Shown here: piece by piece, positions 45,371 to 58,350 of the stretch | Numbering within the stretch: the first letter of the stretch is position 1 | Layout: each line of letters begins with the position of its first letter | Source of the DNA: Irineochytrium annulatum | Lineage: Eukaryota; Chytridiomycota; Chytridiomycetes; Chytridiales; Chytridiaceae | NCBI GenBank assembly: GCA_027600665.1 | Contig: JADGJL010000019.1 | Location: forward strand, 1-64,000 | Reading direction: 5' to 3' | Length of the DNA stretch: 64,000 nucleotides | Translations under genes and position numbers: made by a program | Notes under the pieces: model-generated | What the model was told of the DNA's origin: nothing | What the model saw: the letters and a program-made list of their open reading frames with translations, nothing else | The model's database searches: none

Positions 45371-47507
45371 ATGTTCACCGATATCGATGGATTGTTGAGG
45401 GCATTCACGCGTAAAGGCGTGCCAGCACGACCATCGTCGTTTCAAGAAGGCGCCATAGCGGATATCATCGTCGACTTTGGCGCCATTGAGTCCGCATTCA
45501 TTGCAGCAGTTGAGGGTTTCTTGGGCTTCTTGGTCCTAAAGCCTGGATAGACAGTTACAGAAAGCACTTGCGACATCATACATACACTCGATTCGATCGA
45601 AAAGGCGTCTCCGGTTCAGATAGAGAGCGCGCCATGCCTGGTCATAGTACTCGCCTGCGTGCTGAACGCGAGTCAAAGTGATCCGAGTGAGTTGTTGATG
45701 TCCCGGCTCTGCAAGATCATTTCCGGCATGGAATCAGATACTAGAGAAGGCTTTAAAGACTGTTTATTATTGTCTTTGAGCCAGACAGCGTCTACAAACG
45801 CGGACGCGTTCTTCTTAAAGCTAGTCGGAATTTTTCAGTCATATATTATGCTGCGGATAGCGGCGAAGGAGAAATCAGGACAGTCAGCGAGCAAAGATAC
45901 CCAAACCGTAAATGCCGTTATCTGCATGGAGCTTTTAAGTAAGTGATGAACGCGAGCATACCGTTTAGCCCAGTCCTGCAGATGAAGTTAATGAAGTGCT
46001 ACGCCTCGTACCTTACCAATCCTTCTATAATCACTCGATTGAGGCTGTGCTGAACTTGAAGGAAGACTACCCGCGGTGGAAAGGAAATCAAGGGTACAAT
46101 TGCACTTACGTCCACGGGGCTAACGCCTGAGTAGATTTTCCTTTTTAGACTCACCTTTCCTGCTCAGTACTGCAACTAAGGGCGACATTTTGAAAATAGA
46201 GTCTATGATAACGATGAGACATGAGTTGCAGGACTCTTTCTTCCGAGCAATGTTCATTGGCGTGAACAGCCCATATTTGCAATGTTTGTGCCGTTTAGTA
46301 TACTTGATACTAAACGTGGATGCAGTGGAGGTGCGGAGGGAATTTGTGGTGAGAGATGCCATTTTGCAGATCACAAATAAAAGCTCGCACGATCTCAAAA
46401 AGCAGTTGCGAATATCGTTTGCAGGGGAAGAAGGTGTAGATGAAGGAGGTGTTCAGAAGGAGTTCTTTCAAGTGCTAGTGAAGAGCATATTTGACCCGAA
46501 TCATGGCATGTTTGAAACAAATGCGGACACTCGGTCTTGCTGGTTTACAAAAAATATGGTGTGCGACACCGATATGCTCGAAGAATACTCATTGATAGGT
46601 ATTTTTTCGATTGAATACACGACTTTCTTACGCGTAAAGGAAAACTTCTGGGGTTGGCAATATACAACAGTGTAACGCTGGATATTCATTTTCCACTCGC
46701 TTTATACAAGAAGCTTCTTAAAATACCGCCAAACCTCGAAGATCTAGAGGAGCTAGATCCGCTTCTCGCACGTGGCTTTAAACAGTTGCTTGAGTTCGAT
46801 GGCGACGTCGGTGAGACGTACGGTTGGACTTTTGAGATCGAATATGCAACGCACATGGGGAGGAAGACGCACGAGTTAAAGAGGAATGGCGCGTCTATCG
46901 TTGTTACATCCGCCAATCGAGAAGAGTTTGTTCAGCTGTACGTGGACTTCATTTGGAACCAGTCTGTGAAGGCGGCATTTGCGGCGTTCTTAGGCGGCTT
47001 TGAGGCCGTTGTCGAGAGAGGAGCTATTCTTCTCTTCAGGCCGGAAGAACTTCAAGAACTCGTCATCGGCAGCCAGATTCTCGACTTTCATGAACTTGGT
47101 GGGCGACGAATGTCCACAAGCTGGCTTTAACAACCCCCTAGAAAAGGTCACACAGTATGATGGAGGTTTTGAGGCAACCTCCTCAAGTATCGTCCACTTC
47201 TGGGAGATAGTTCACAGACTCTCTAACGACGACAAGAAGAAGCTGTTGTTCTTCACAACAGGGTCGGACCGCGTGCCGGCCGGGGGCTTGACCAAACTAC
47301 AATTCATGATTACAAGAAACGGGCCCGACTCGTAAGTTCTTTGTTCTCTCCCTCTTTGTATCTAAAATTGTCCACAGCGACCGGCTCCCAACGTCGCATA
47401 CATGCTATAACGTACTCCTATTGAACGAATACGCATCAAAAGAGAAACTTGAAGATCGACTAATGAAGGCGTTGGAAAATTCAAACTGTGGATTCTTTTT
47501 GATGTAG
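45371..47507 (+). CDS. HECT E3 ubiquitin ligase (UBE3A/HECTD2/Hul4-like)
   Basis: Exons 45371-45508, 45551-45938, 45982-46093, 46135-46283, 46326-46598, 46640-47098, 47142-47331 and 47378-47507 give 612 aa. The HECT domain starts near [19 protein letters not shown]; visible blocks are [79 protein letters not shown] and the catalytic [13 protein letters not shown], with Cys579 about 33 residues from the end. The VDEGGV and QYDGGF patterns fit the UBE3A/HECTD2 branch. All introns are 41-46 nt. Upstream, 45250-45325 encodes an IQ-like helix (AVLLISTQSVVQAYLGWR) that can be spliced in frame to this start, but no ATG for it was found, so the N-terminus is uncertain. Confidence 0.9.
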
Positions 47508-47594
47508 TTATCTATTATTTATATACAAGTTGGGGCAGCGCGGCAGCGAAGTCAATTGAGTCCTATTAGACCAAACTCAACACGTAAACAGTAT

Positions 47595-48765
47595 CTAAGC
47601 TTCGGCCTTAACCGCTTTCGCCTGCTCCATTTCTTCCCGCTCCTCGTCTGTAACAGGGTCTTTATCGATCCGCTCTAGCTTTGGTAGCCGTGATAAAATC
47701 TCAATCCGATAATTAGGAATTTGATCAATGGGATTTTCTGCGACTCAGTTAGATTATATAACTACAAGTGCGCAATTTCACCGGAAAGCACGAGAACTTT
47801 CAGCGCCGGAAGCGCCGACAGCTTGCTTATCTCATATAAGCTATCGACCTTATTATTTCTGCAGCTTTTAGATACATCTCACGTGCTGCGATACCTCAAA
47901 TTGATGTACTCGAGAGCCTTATTTGCGTCTGAAAATCCATTTAATGAGTTAACCCTATTGTCTCGGAGGTGTAAAATTTGGAGGTGCGGCTTTTCGTCAA
48001 GGTCCAGTGTTTGTATGGCGTTTCCGCCCTGTTTAAAACGTTAGTGGGTTTAGCATGTTTAAGGAGTACCAAATAAAGCTTCACAAGCTTCTTCGCGTTA
48101 ATCCCTTTCGTGTGCTGAAGCCTATTCTGCCTCGCTTCGAGGTGAACCAGCTCTCCAAATTCTTGAAGGGCTAGCTCCGTCAATTTGTTTTCTTCCCCAT
48201 TGCTTAGTGGCTTATCAAGGGTCATAAAAGTACCATTTAAATTCAGCCACGCAAGCATTGGCCATGTTGCTACCGCAATGGTCGATATGAGATTCTTTGC
48301 GAAGTTGGCCTGCTGCAGATATTTTCGTCTGTCGAGCGACGCAGGAATCGACTTGATTCGGTTGCTGTGAAAGTCGATGGCGAGTAGATATTCAAGCGAC
48401 GCCAGAGGTTCCAGATCTTTGATCGCGTTGTCTGATAAATCCTGCGGAGCGGTCAGTGTCACGCAATGGCGGCGCAAGTCTACCAAGTATCGCAGGTGCG
48501 GATATGACTCCAAAATGTCGATATCGGTGATCCCTTTCCCGTGAATCTCCAGCCTGGTGTAAGCATGGCTGAGGCCGTTCCCAGTCCTTGCCAGCAAGGA
48601 GATATTCTGCCCGACAACTTCCATGGATAGCTGGAGCTGCGGCACCTCATCCTCAGGCTCAACGACCTCCTCCTCCTTGGGGGCCTCCTCTACTTCAGGC
48701 TCCGGTGGATCATCCTGTTGCGGTTGCGTGGTCTCATCAATATCCTCAACTTCGTCATCCGCCAT
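47595..48765 (-). CDS. LRRC23: Leucine-rich repeat radial-spoke protein LRRC23
   Basis: Axonemal LRR protein of the radial spokes, needed for flagellar beating. Exons 48765-48484, 48441-48070, 48028-47895, 47858-47782 and 47737-47595 give 335 aa (human about 343). An acidic N-terminus (~45 residues) is followed by LLARTGNGLSHAYTRLEIHG, the family-specific lead-in, and then about eight LRRs such as LDLSDNAIKDL, LLAIDFHSNRI, LQILHLRDNRVNSLNGF and LKVLVLS. The cap has PNYRIEILSRLPKLERIDKD and a charged C-terminal helix. Introns are 42, 41, 36 and 44 nt. Together with kinesin-2 it shows that the organism builds a motile 9+2-type flagellum. Confidence 0.93.
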
Positions 48766-48910
48766 ACTCCGATCGCGGTGTTGGTGAGCTGAGAAAGGAT
48801 TTGAGGTTTGCTGGGCGACTAATCAAGGTGTGTCAAAGTTCGCCGTCAGCAACTCGCATCTATCTAACGCGATCCTTGCGAGCCTAAAGCTTCTGCATCG
48901 ACGGCGGCCA

Positions 48911-50068
48911 ATGGACGTCACGCAGTTCATTCTGTGGGTGAGTTGAGGTACTAGGCGAGGGTGCGGTGCTTCTTCTGTATGTGATTGCCCCGGATTAAAG
49001 AGACTAATAACTCCTTTGGCCCAGGCATTTCTGCCCAATCTCATCACCAGTCTCCTCTTGAAGCAGATACATGGCTTCGCATACAGAGGCTCCTCGCCGC
49101 CAGCGCCAAATCATCCAAAGTACCGTAGCCACTACAAGGTGGTTTTCACGACCGTTATTGTGTCATACTTGCTGTACACGATCATCCAGGTGTGTTTGGC
49201 ATCCTTTTGAAATATCAGATTGGACTAATGTTGGTTAAGTCTGAGAGGAACCTTCCCGAAAATTTCTATCACGTTCTGCAACTCTCTCCAACATCGTTTG
49301 ATCAAAAGGGATTGCGGGCAAACTACAAGACCCTGTCGCTTCAATTTCATCCGGATAAAGCTCAGTCGTACGGGCCGGACCTTGCCGCAATGTATGAGGC
49401 AAGATATCTGAAAGTACGGCAGGCATATGAGATATTGAAGGATCCTGTCATGAAGGCCGTGTACGGTATGTTTAGTTTGCTTTCCTATTAAACACTAAAA
49501 TCGCGAAGATAAACTTGGACCCAGTATGATGGACTGCACGCGATGTAAACGCGAGCGCGATTTCATTATGTTCGGCCTGACCGGCTACTTCTCCTTCTAT
49601 TTCGGAACGGGAGTTGTGCTCATGATATTCACTGTTCTCGGAAAAGGGGAGTTTGGGAGATACTGGCGATACGTTACCTTTGGGATGATGGCGTGTCTGG
49701 AAGCGGCGTTGCTATTCAATTCTTTCGACCCGTTCGCCTATCTTTTGACATGGCGGACTTCTTCGGAGAAGGTGCAAGTTATGCATCAAGTTTTCATCGC
49801 TGTATCTATCGCCGTTTCTCAAATTGGGCCGGTGGTTTGGCCGGAAGAACGGAATGACTTGGGCAACCTGCTGGGAGAGCTCGATCAACTTACTCAGTTG
49901 AATTTGAACGAGTCGGCCCTGCAGTTTCGCTCCGCGTGTGACCCTTTTGCGAGGGACCCCGCACAAACAACACTGCTTCAACGGAAAATTGAGAAGCTGG
50001 TTGTTGATCTGCGACTTGCGGAGGCGGACCCAGCACTGCAAAACTACTCGAAAAAAAAAAATATTTAA
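48911..50068 (+). CDS. Membrane J-domain co-chaperone, ER type
   Basis: Exons 48911-48937, 49025-49189, 49240-49465 and 49509-50068 give 325 aa. An N-terminal hydrophobic segment (around VVFTTVIVSYLLYTIIQ) precedes a J domain: ENFYHVLQLSPTSFDQKGLRANYKTL, the HPDKA catalytic motif (HPD), and RYLKVRQAYEILKDP. It continues as YDKLGPSMMDCTRCK, then at least two more membrane segments (GLTGYFSFYFGTGVVLMIFTVL; a second near YVTFGMMACLEAALLF), and a soluble helical tail. This architecture is found in fungal ER J-proteins that recruit Hsp70 (Kar2). I cannot give a precise orthologue. The first exon, only nine codons, is supported by an in-frame W|A junction. Confidence 0.85.
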
Positions 50069-50316
50069 TCGCAAATATTATAGCGTAAAACATTAACACA
50101 ATGTCTCGGGGATGGTGGATGGTGTGGTTGCATGATCTGCGCCCCATCGGCCCATCCCGTGGAAGTCAGCAATTGCCCTCCTTTGACATAACGGCTAATC
50201 GTCACCATCGTCACCGCGGAAGCCCGCGACGTCACTCCGACCGCACGGCCGACCGGCTTTGTCCGAGCCTCCTATAAATCAGAAAAAGTGAGAAAATCGC
50301 CCATCACTCATCCATC

Positions 50317-52054
50317 ATGCTCTTCATTAAGGTGCGTGACATATGGCCTCCATCGATGGCGCTGACTAGTCCGTAGCACGCACGGAGCCCCCTTCAGAGG
50401 ATCGCGCGATCCTACTCGACCGCAAAACAGCTGGTATGTCGACCCATGGAGTTCAGAGGGCGACGCGCTAACTCTTTGTTTGAAGACTCTTAAGGAGCGG
50501 CTTCGCGAGATCATCCCCGTCAAGCAGGCGGAGGTGAAGGACATCCGGGCTAAGTATGGCGACAAAGTGCTCGGCCAAACGACCGTCGACATGGTGAGGT
50601 CCCGCCCTGCTTTGCGTTATCGCGTTGATCTTGCTAATCGAGTTGATCAGGCGTACGGCGGCATGCGGGGGATCAAGGGCCTTATTTGGGAAACTTCCGT
50701 GCTAGATGCTGAGGAGGTGTGTACTCCATCCGGACGGCCGATGTTAAGATCGATTTAGGGTATTCGTTTCCGTGGGCTCACCATCCCGGAGTGCCAAAAG
50801 CTTCTCCCGTCGGCCGATGGTGGGGAGCAGCCTCTGCCGGAGGCGCTCTTCTGGTTGCTCGTGACCGGTGAGGTGCCGACGAAGGAGCAGATCAAGGTTC
50901 TTTCGGCCGACTGGGCCGCCAGGTCCGCAATCCCGTCCTACGTTGAGGACATCATCGACCGTTGCCCGAACACGCTTCACCCCATGAGCCAATTCAGTTT
51001 GGCCGTCACTGCCCTCCAGCACGAGTCTAGCTTTGCGAAGGCGTACCAGAACGGCGTGCCCAAGTCTCAGTACTGGGACTACGCTTACGAGGACGCCTCC
51101 GACTTGATCGCGAAGCTCCCTCTCGTTGCTGCCCGCATCTACAGGAACGTCTTTAAGGACGGAAAGTTGGGCCAGATTGACCCTAAGCTTGACTACTCGG
51201 CCAACTTCTCCCGCCTTCTCGGTTATAACGATCCCACTTTCATTGAGCTCATGAGGCTGTACTTGACTATCCACTCCGACCACGAGGGTGGTAACGTCAG
51301 GTTTGTGAAAGTGGCGTTGTTGCTTGGTTTGCACACCTCTAACTGGCACTATCACAGCGCTCACACCACCCACCTTGTCGGCAGTGCCCTCTCTGACCCG
51401 TACCTGTCCTTCGCTGCTGGTCTAAACGGCCTCGCTGGCCCGCTCCACGGCCTCGCCAACCAGGAGGTGCTCCGGTGGACAATGAAGCTCCAGTCCGAGG
51501 TCGGTGTCGGCGCTTCCGACGACGCGATCAAGGACTACATCTGGAAGACCCTCAAGTCCGGCCAGGTCGTTCCCGGGTTCGGCCATGCCGTGCTCCGGAA
51601 AACCGACCCCCGCTACACCTCGCAGCGGGAGTTCGCCCTCAAGCACCTCCCAACCGACCCCATGTTTAAGCTTGTCAGCCAGCTTTACAACATTATCCCT
51701 GGTGTCTTGACCGAGCACGGCAAGACGAAGAACCCTTGGCCCAACGTCGACGCCCACTCCGGCGTGCTCCTTCAGGTTCGCAAGAATTGTCATGTTCTCC
51801 TTTGTTCCATAACTGACGTCACGAATTCAGCACTTCGGCTTTACTGAGCAAGAGTATTACACCGTTCTATTCGGTGTGTCTCGTGCTCTTGGTGTTATGG
51901 CCGGCCTGATCTGGGATCGCGCTCTTGGCCTGCCGATCGAGCGGTTCGTTGCATTCTTCATATTTGATGCCAATGTAACTAACCCTGCCTCTCTTTTTTC
52001 AGCCCCAAGTCCTACTCGTCCGACGCGATCCGCGCCATGTTTGAGAAGAAGTAA
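50317..52054 (+). CDS. CIT1: Citrate synthase, mitochondrial
   Basis: Condenses acetyl-CoA and oxaloacetate in the TCA cycle. Eight exons (50317-50331, 50377-50433, 50486-50593, 50651-50716, 50759-51300, 51358-51775, 51831-51943, 52003-52054) give 456 aa. The presequence is [20 protein letters not shown]; a second acceptor 21 nt downstream would shorten it by seven residues in frame. Conserved blocks are [51 protein letters not shown] (catalytic His), [14 protein letters not shown] (catalytic His), [17 protein letters not shown] and [15 protein letters not shown] (catalytic Asp). The end [10 protein letters not shown] carries no peroxisomal signal. Codon use is strongly biased to C-ending codons, as for a highly expressed gene. 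Confidence 0.97.
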
Positions 52055-52218
52055 ATCCAATTCTCGTGGTGTTGTTGAGGGGATCTTGCCCCAATATAAG
52101 GCTTGATAGTAGCATTTATTTGCATAGGATAGTTTTTTTCTTTTGACGACTTGCACGAAGATGTGTTGTTGAGGAGACACAAATATAGTTGACCCCATAG
52201 ATTCATTTGATCAACACC

Positions 52219-53690
<1,472 letters not shown>

Positions 53691-53758
53691 TAAATAGTGG
53701 GGGAATGCTAACTTAGCTGCTTTGATAGCGAGGTTCCCACAAGAAAACTTTAAGCCGC

Positions 53759-54562
53759 ATGGATAACACATTCGCACCAGCACCTCTGCATTCATCCGCA
53801 CCCGCAATTGTCAACGCCCCGGAGGATCCGGCGCATCTTCGCGTCATAGGTAAGTTCGTTCTTGTATGAAAGTATCACTGACATGCAAAAGAAACAATGG
53901 AGAGCGTCGAAGTCTCCACCTCACCCTTAACCTCCACCTCCGCAAGCCCATCCCGTCAAGCCACTCAATCATCACCATTGCGGGGCTCGGACTCCCCCCC
54001 CAAGCCGAAACCACACAACCGACACCACCCCCACAAAAAAATCCACGAGCGCTCAGCCTCCTTCGGCGGCGTGAATATCGCGGGCTCGCTTGCCGCCGAC
54101 GCGCGCGGTGTGCTCCGGTTCGACGAGTCGGCCGATCATGCGGGCCGGAGCAAAGGAGCCGCCTGGTCGGATTCACCAGAGGCGCTCGTCCAACCGGCGG
54201 GCCCACAGGCGTCGCCGCGCGTGGAGTCGAGGCGATCCGCCGGGTCCAACTTGTCGTCCTCGACGCCGCGGAGCAGCGCAAGGATGACGTCTGTGCGGGG
54301 CGCGCACAAATCGTTGAGGACGCATAGGAATCGACACGCTGGAGGGGAGACGGTGCACAACGCGCAGCATGCGCCGCAGGGGTCGGTGGGAGGAGGCTTG
54401 CATCAGCATATTGTCGCGCCGTTGGAGCTGCACACGTTAAACTCGGTTAGCGATATACAGCATGAGTTGGAATTCAGGGCAGCGGAGACGTTGAATTTGA
54501 TTAACGCGTTCGAGGAGGTTTTGCTCATGAACACGGGGGATGCGAGTATGGTCTATTCATAG
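53759..54562 (+). CDS. Hypothetical Ser/Pro-rich protein
   Basis: Exons 53759-53849 and 53892-54562 (42-nt intron) give 253 aa; the junction reads ...RVIE/TMESVE. It lies 68 bp downstream of the GCK kinase stop. The middle is Ser/Pro/Arg-rich and disordered. The last ~50 residues (LNSVSDIQHELEFRAAETLNLINAFEEVLLM) look helical and may be the functional part. Family not recognised. A second frame is open in parallel in part of exon 2, but only this one splices to an upstream ATG. Confidence 0.6.
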
Positions 54563-54872
54563 CATGATGTTCACAGTAGCGAAAGACGTTGAACTTAAAT
54601 AGCAGATGGCACAGGTAGCATTTTATGCCGACTTTATTTCACTTGTTATATTTGATGACACATTGCAAATGACGGCCCACAATTTCAAATACAATATTTA
54701 TGATATATTGAAAAAAAAAAAAGGGGCGGGGGGTCTTGCATCTCAACCGCCACGGTTTCTCATTTTTTTTCCAGGGTTTCCTCTTTCTACAAAGAAAAGG
54801 CGGGGTGATGGTTATTGTAATAATAATTTAGCGCCGGTTGATTGAAGAAAAAAATCAGCGCCCCCACTAGGT
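54563..54872. other. Intergenic, no gene seen
   Basis: A convergent gap. It contains an A-run followed by a G-rich tract at about 54711-54733 (poly-A, then ggggcggggg). Confidence 0.55.
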
Positions 54873-55674
54873 TTAGCGCCACCCGCCACCGACGGCCTGC
54901 GGCTGCATCTGCTGGGCGCGGGAGAGCATGGGCTCCGACCGCATCTTGCGCAAGGGGGCAGACGGAGTTGCAGCGGAGGAGTCGCGGCGCTGGCCCCAAC
55001 CCCCGGGACGGTCAGGGCGAACCCACTGCCTCTTAGAACGGACGATGACAGGGAAGAAGAGGTTGTTCAGGGCGTTTTGACTGTACGCGTGTTGAAAAGG
55101 TTGTAAATAAGTTAGTGAGTTTCTACGTTCCTTCTATCCTCCAATCCCTGCAGATTCTATATCCCTCCTCCGTTGCGTGTCAGGGGTTATAATCAGTGCA
55201 TAACTTCTCCCTACGCCCCCTCCCAACTCATGCCCTCCGTTCTACACCGCTCCTTCCCCTCAACCGAATCCTACACCCTCTCCATGTCCTCGTCCTCCAC
55301 CCTTCCCTCCCCCTCCATTTTGCTGAAAAAACTCACGCTTTGTAGACATCGTCGTGCGTCTCGCCCGAGATCTGGATGGCGTTCTTATCCTTGATGAAGG
55401 AGATGTCCGTGAAAGTGTCGAAGGCAATTTTACTGTATGTCCAAAACCCCGTTAGATCAAGGTTGCATGTGCCATGCGAGCAAAGGGGCAGTAAAGGGCG
55501 AAACTTACCCAATCGCCTCCGCATCCGGCCCGCTCCTGAGCCTCAGCTCGTCCCAACCGGGAGGGCAGTAAATGAAGCCTGTGTTCGCGCGGCAGATGGT
55601 TAGTTCTAGTTCGCATATGCGAGATCTTCCAACATACCGGACACGTCGAGGGGTTGAGGAACAGTCGCCGCCAT
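54873..55674 (-). CDS. Small conserved-looking protein, unknown
   Basis: Exons 55674-55638, 55578-55509, 55432-55337 and 55080-54873 give 136 aa. All junctions keep frame. The N-terminal half seems a compact fold: SGFIYCPPGWDELRLRSGP, IAFDTFTDISFIKDKNAI and QISGETHDDVYKA. The last segment resembles the end of a KH-like domain, but that is a weak resemblance. The second half is basic and Gly/Arg/Gln-rich (RSKRQWVRPDRPGGWGQRRD), suggesting RNA binding (inference). The third intron is 256 nt. No family assigned. Confidence 0.62.
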
Positions 55675-55875
55675 GCTGGGCAAATGAGGTAGCAAAGAAA
55701 AATGACGGGTAGATGAGGGATGGACAGGGCTGGGCGGTTGTAGACGAGGTGCGAGTGGAGGGGTGAGGAGAGAGGGAGGACGCCACCAGCAGGCCGAAAT
55801 CCTGGCTGGACCCAAGCACACGCGTCTACCAACTTTGACCGACACACTCTGCTTTTAACCTTCAAGCTGATAGCG

Positions 55876-57657
55876 ATGACAACGCCCGAATCGATACGGC
55901 GGAAGAGCCGCGAGCTGAAGGAGCGGGCGCTGTACAAGCAGCATCGCGCCGTGTGGATGGAGGAGCTGCAGGCGCTGGAGAACCAGCGGATATCGATGGT
56001 GAAGCGGATTAGGGACGCCACTAACCGGCTCGTGAGGAAGTATGCGACGATGGAGGACGCGCAGGATTTGGAGCTGATAATGTCGGTGCGGGGGGAGGTG
56101 ACCGATGACGAGGATGAGGAGCAGGAGGAACGAGAGGTTGATATGGAGGGGCATGTGCAGCTGGAGGAGGCGTTACGCAATTGCGTGGCGGGGAGCGCTG
56201 CGTTCTGCATCACGGGGGACCTGATCGACCCGTGGGTTATGGACCCGAACCAGGGCGTGTGCAAGTTTACGGAGGCAGGGTGCATCGATCGTGCGGTGTG
56301 TCTGGCGCGGCTGGGAGACTATGAGAAGTACGGCACATTCTCGTCAGGTCCGTTGTAACGGTTTTCAAGGATCCATGTCTCGTACGTCGAGTCCATCGCT
56401 GGGCTGCAGGAGGAGTTTGAAGTGTTTGTCAAGTGCGCGGAGTCGTGGAGCGAGCGGGACCAGTTTCGCTTCGAGAAAATTGCGAGGGAGTATGCGGCAC
56501 TGGACAAGCAGCGGGCGTTTTATCACGCGCACCGGTTGAAGCTGGAGTTTAGGGACCGGTCGAAGGCGGAGCTGGAGGTTGGAACGGATGATGATGGCGC
56601 TATGAGCTGAAGGAGTCGAAAAACAGGATCACATCGTGTGGTTGACGAAGCACAACGCGTATAAGAGCCGTCTCGTTGCTATCAAGGAGAACTTCACCTC
56701 CACCATTGCCAAGTTCATCTCCGCCTCACTTGCATTATATAGTGTGAGTTCCTACCGCACGTAGCTCCCATTAACGCCATTACTCTGCAGGAATCTGACG
56801 CCCGCGTCCGAAAGCAATGCGAGACAGAGAAGGCCGCATTTGAGAACCTCGCGCGTGCGGACAAGTGCCACGAGCAGATCCGAAGTTGGCGAGACAGCAG
56901 GATATCAAAGATACGCGAGGCCGAGGAGGCCGAGCGGATGGAGTTCGAGCTTGCGCAACGAGTGAGGCAGAGGGAGGAGAAGAAGAGAGAGGTAGCGCGG
57001 GACAAGGCTCGCGGGGATGTGCAGGAGTATCAGCGGCTCGTCATATTGGAGAAGGAGAGGCAGCAGATGATTGAGGATCAGTTGAAGGAGAGTTACCGCG
57101 CGGTAGAGATCTCGCATCAACATGTAAGGTTCCTTGTCGAAAAAGTCGTTCCGACAACACATAGAAAAACATCGAGAGGATCAAATACCGGGACACGAAG
57201 TTCATGATAAAGAAGGAAGATCAGAGAAAGAAGATGAGCGAGCTAGAGCTCAAAAGAGCGGAGGCGATGCAGAGGCTTGAGAAGCTTCGACAACAGGTCG
57301 CCGTCAACTTCCAAGTGGAAAGCGACTGGGACAGGATCCAGCGGCCGACGGAATCCCTTAAACAAGCCAACGCCTCCATCAAACTGGTAAACAGTGTTCA
57401 ATACGGATAGCTGCTAACAAGGGCGCCCAGCCACCTTTATTCCCCTGCCACGGCTTCACGAACGAGAAAGTGTTTATGGACAAGCGGTATGTATTCCTCC
57501 TACTTCACTTCCAGTAACCTTTCTTTTTTCTCATGGCTTCCCAAAAAAAAACAGCGCAAAGATCTCGTTGGCCCTCTTCGAGAGCGGATTATCAAGCTCA
57601 TCGTACGCCAGCGCGCTGATCCAGAACATGTACGCGCCGAGGGCCGCGGCGAACTGA
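55876..57657 (+). CDS. Coiled-coil protein, CCDC148-like
   Basis: Exons 55876-56327, 56370-56577, 56627-56743, 56791-57123, 57165-57386, 57431-57486 and 57555-57657 give 496 aa. Nearly all of it is charged coiled coil: KSRELKERALYKQHRAVWME, EYAALDKQRAFYHAHRLKLE, EEAERMEFELAQRVRQREEK. The C-terminus has a distinct LPPLFPCHGFTNEKVFMDKR followed by SLALFESGL. That tail (a Leu-Phe ... Phe-x-x-x-Asp-x-Arg ... Leu-Ala-Leu pattern) is, from memory, the signature of CCDC148, a protein found in flagellated organisms. A role at the flagellum or basal body is inference. Introns are 41-68 nt. Confidence 0.72.
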
Positions 57658-57724
57658 GAGTTTGCAGAAGCGAATTGATAAGTCGGCGTTCAATGCCGGA
57701 CGGCGGACTCAATCGATGCGCGCC

Positions 57725-58335
57725 TCATTCCTCCTTTGTCACGTTGATGTCGGCCCCGAGAATCGGTCGCAGCTCCGCGTTCAGCACCTCGTCAAGCCGC
57801 TTATTGTCGCGCTTGTTTATCCACGTCCCGGCCGCGTGGTCGAACCGCATCGGGCCGCTATGTAACTCATTAGCAGCGCGGCTGTATTGGTTTGGATATA
57901 CCTGATAGGTGATGACAGCCAAATCTGTTTATTTGGCGGCTGTTTGTTGAGAACGAAGGTGCCGGAATCTCCAAGATTTAGAGTTAAGACGCCGTTCTAG
58001 CAAGTTGTCAAACACAACAGGAGGCATACTAGCAGACAAATCATACATTGCAGTAAACGTCAAAACCCTTTATGGTTGTTTTGTCCCCAATAACTTCCAG
58101 GTTGTCCAAGATGGTTTGCAACTGCCTAAACTCGATGTTTAAATTAATTAAATTCAAGAGGAATTCTTCAATACCTGTCGGCGACTCTATGGTATTCACT
58201 GACCATTCCTTTTTAATACGCATTATATGAAGCGAGATCATACCGATCCTCCAACGTCATGTAAAAGCGAGCAAAGGACCGCTTCGGCCGTACCGGTATT
58301 CCAACCCCTCCAACCCTTCGAATGAACAACATCAT
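57725..58335 (-). CDS. YFH1: Frataxin, mitochondrial iron-sulfur assembly factor
   Basis: Allosteric activator of the cysteine desulfurase/ISCU complex in mitochondria. Five exons (58335-58244, 58198-58175, 58125-58047, 57996-57902, 57857-57725) give 140 aa; exon 2 is 24 nt. A basic presequence [10 protein letters not shown]...RSFARFYM precedes [40 protein letters not shown] and the invariant [17 protein letters not shown]. The C-terminus is [18 protein letters not shown]. All frataxin hallmarks (acidic helix 1, Q-W-S surface) are present. Its start codon is only 15 bp from that of divergent PER1. Confidence 0.95.
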
Positions 58336-58350
58336 TCACACCTTAATCCA
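58336..58350. promoter_or_regulatory. 15-bp spacer between divergent frataxin and PER1 starts
   Basis: The two start codons are 15 bp apart on opposite strands, so each 5' UTR and promoter must extend into the other gene unless a start is mis-set. Confidence 0.5.

Noticed and set aside
45509..45550. In-frame TAG in the HECT gene suggesting a broken gene
   Set aside because: The stop lies in a 42-nt GT-AG intron with branch-like CTAA; removing it keeps the frame.
54711..54733. A-run plus G-rich tract as telomere-like or G-quadruplex element
   Set aside because: Too few separated G-runs and no telomeric repeat unit.
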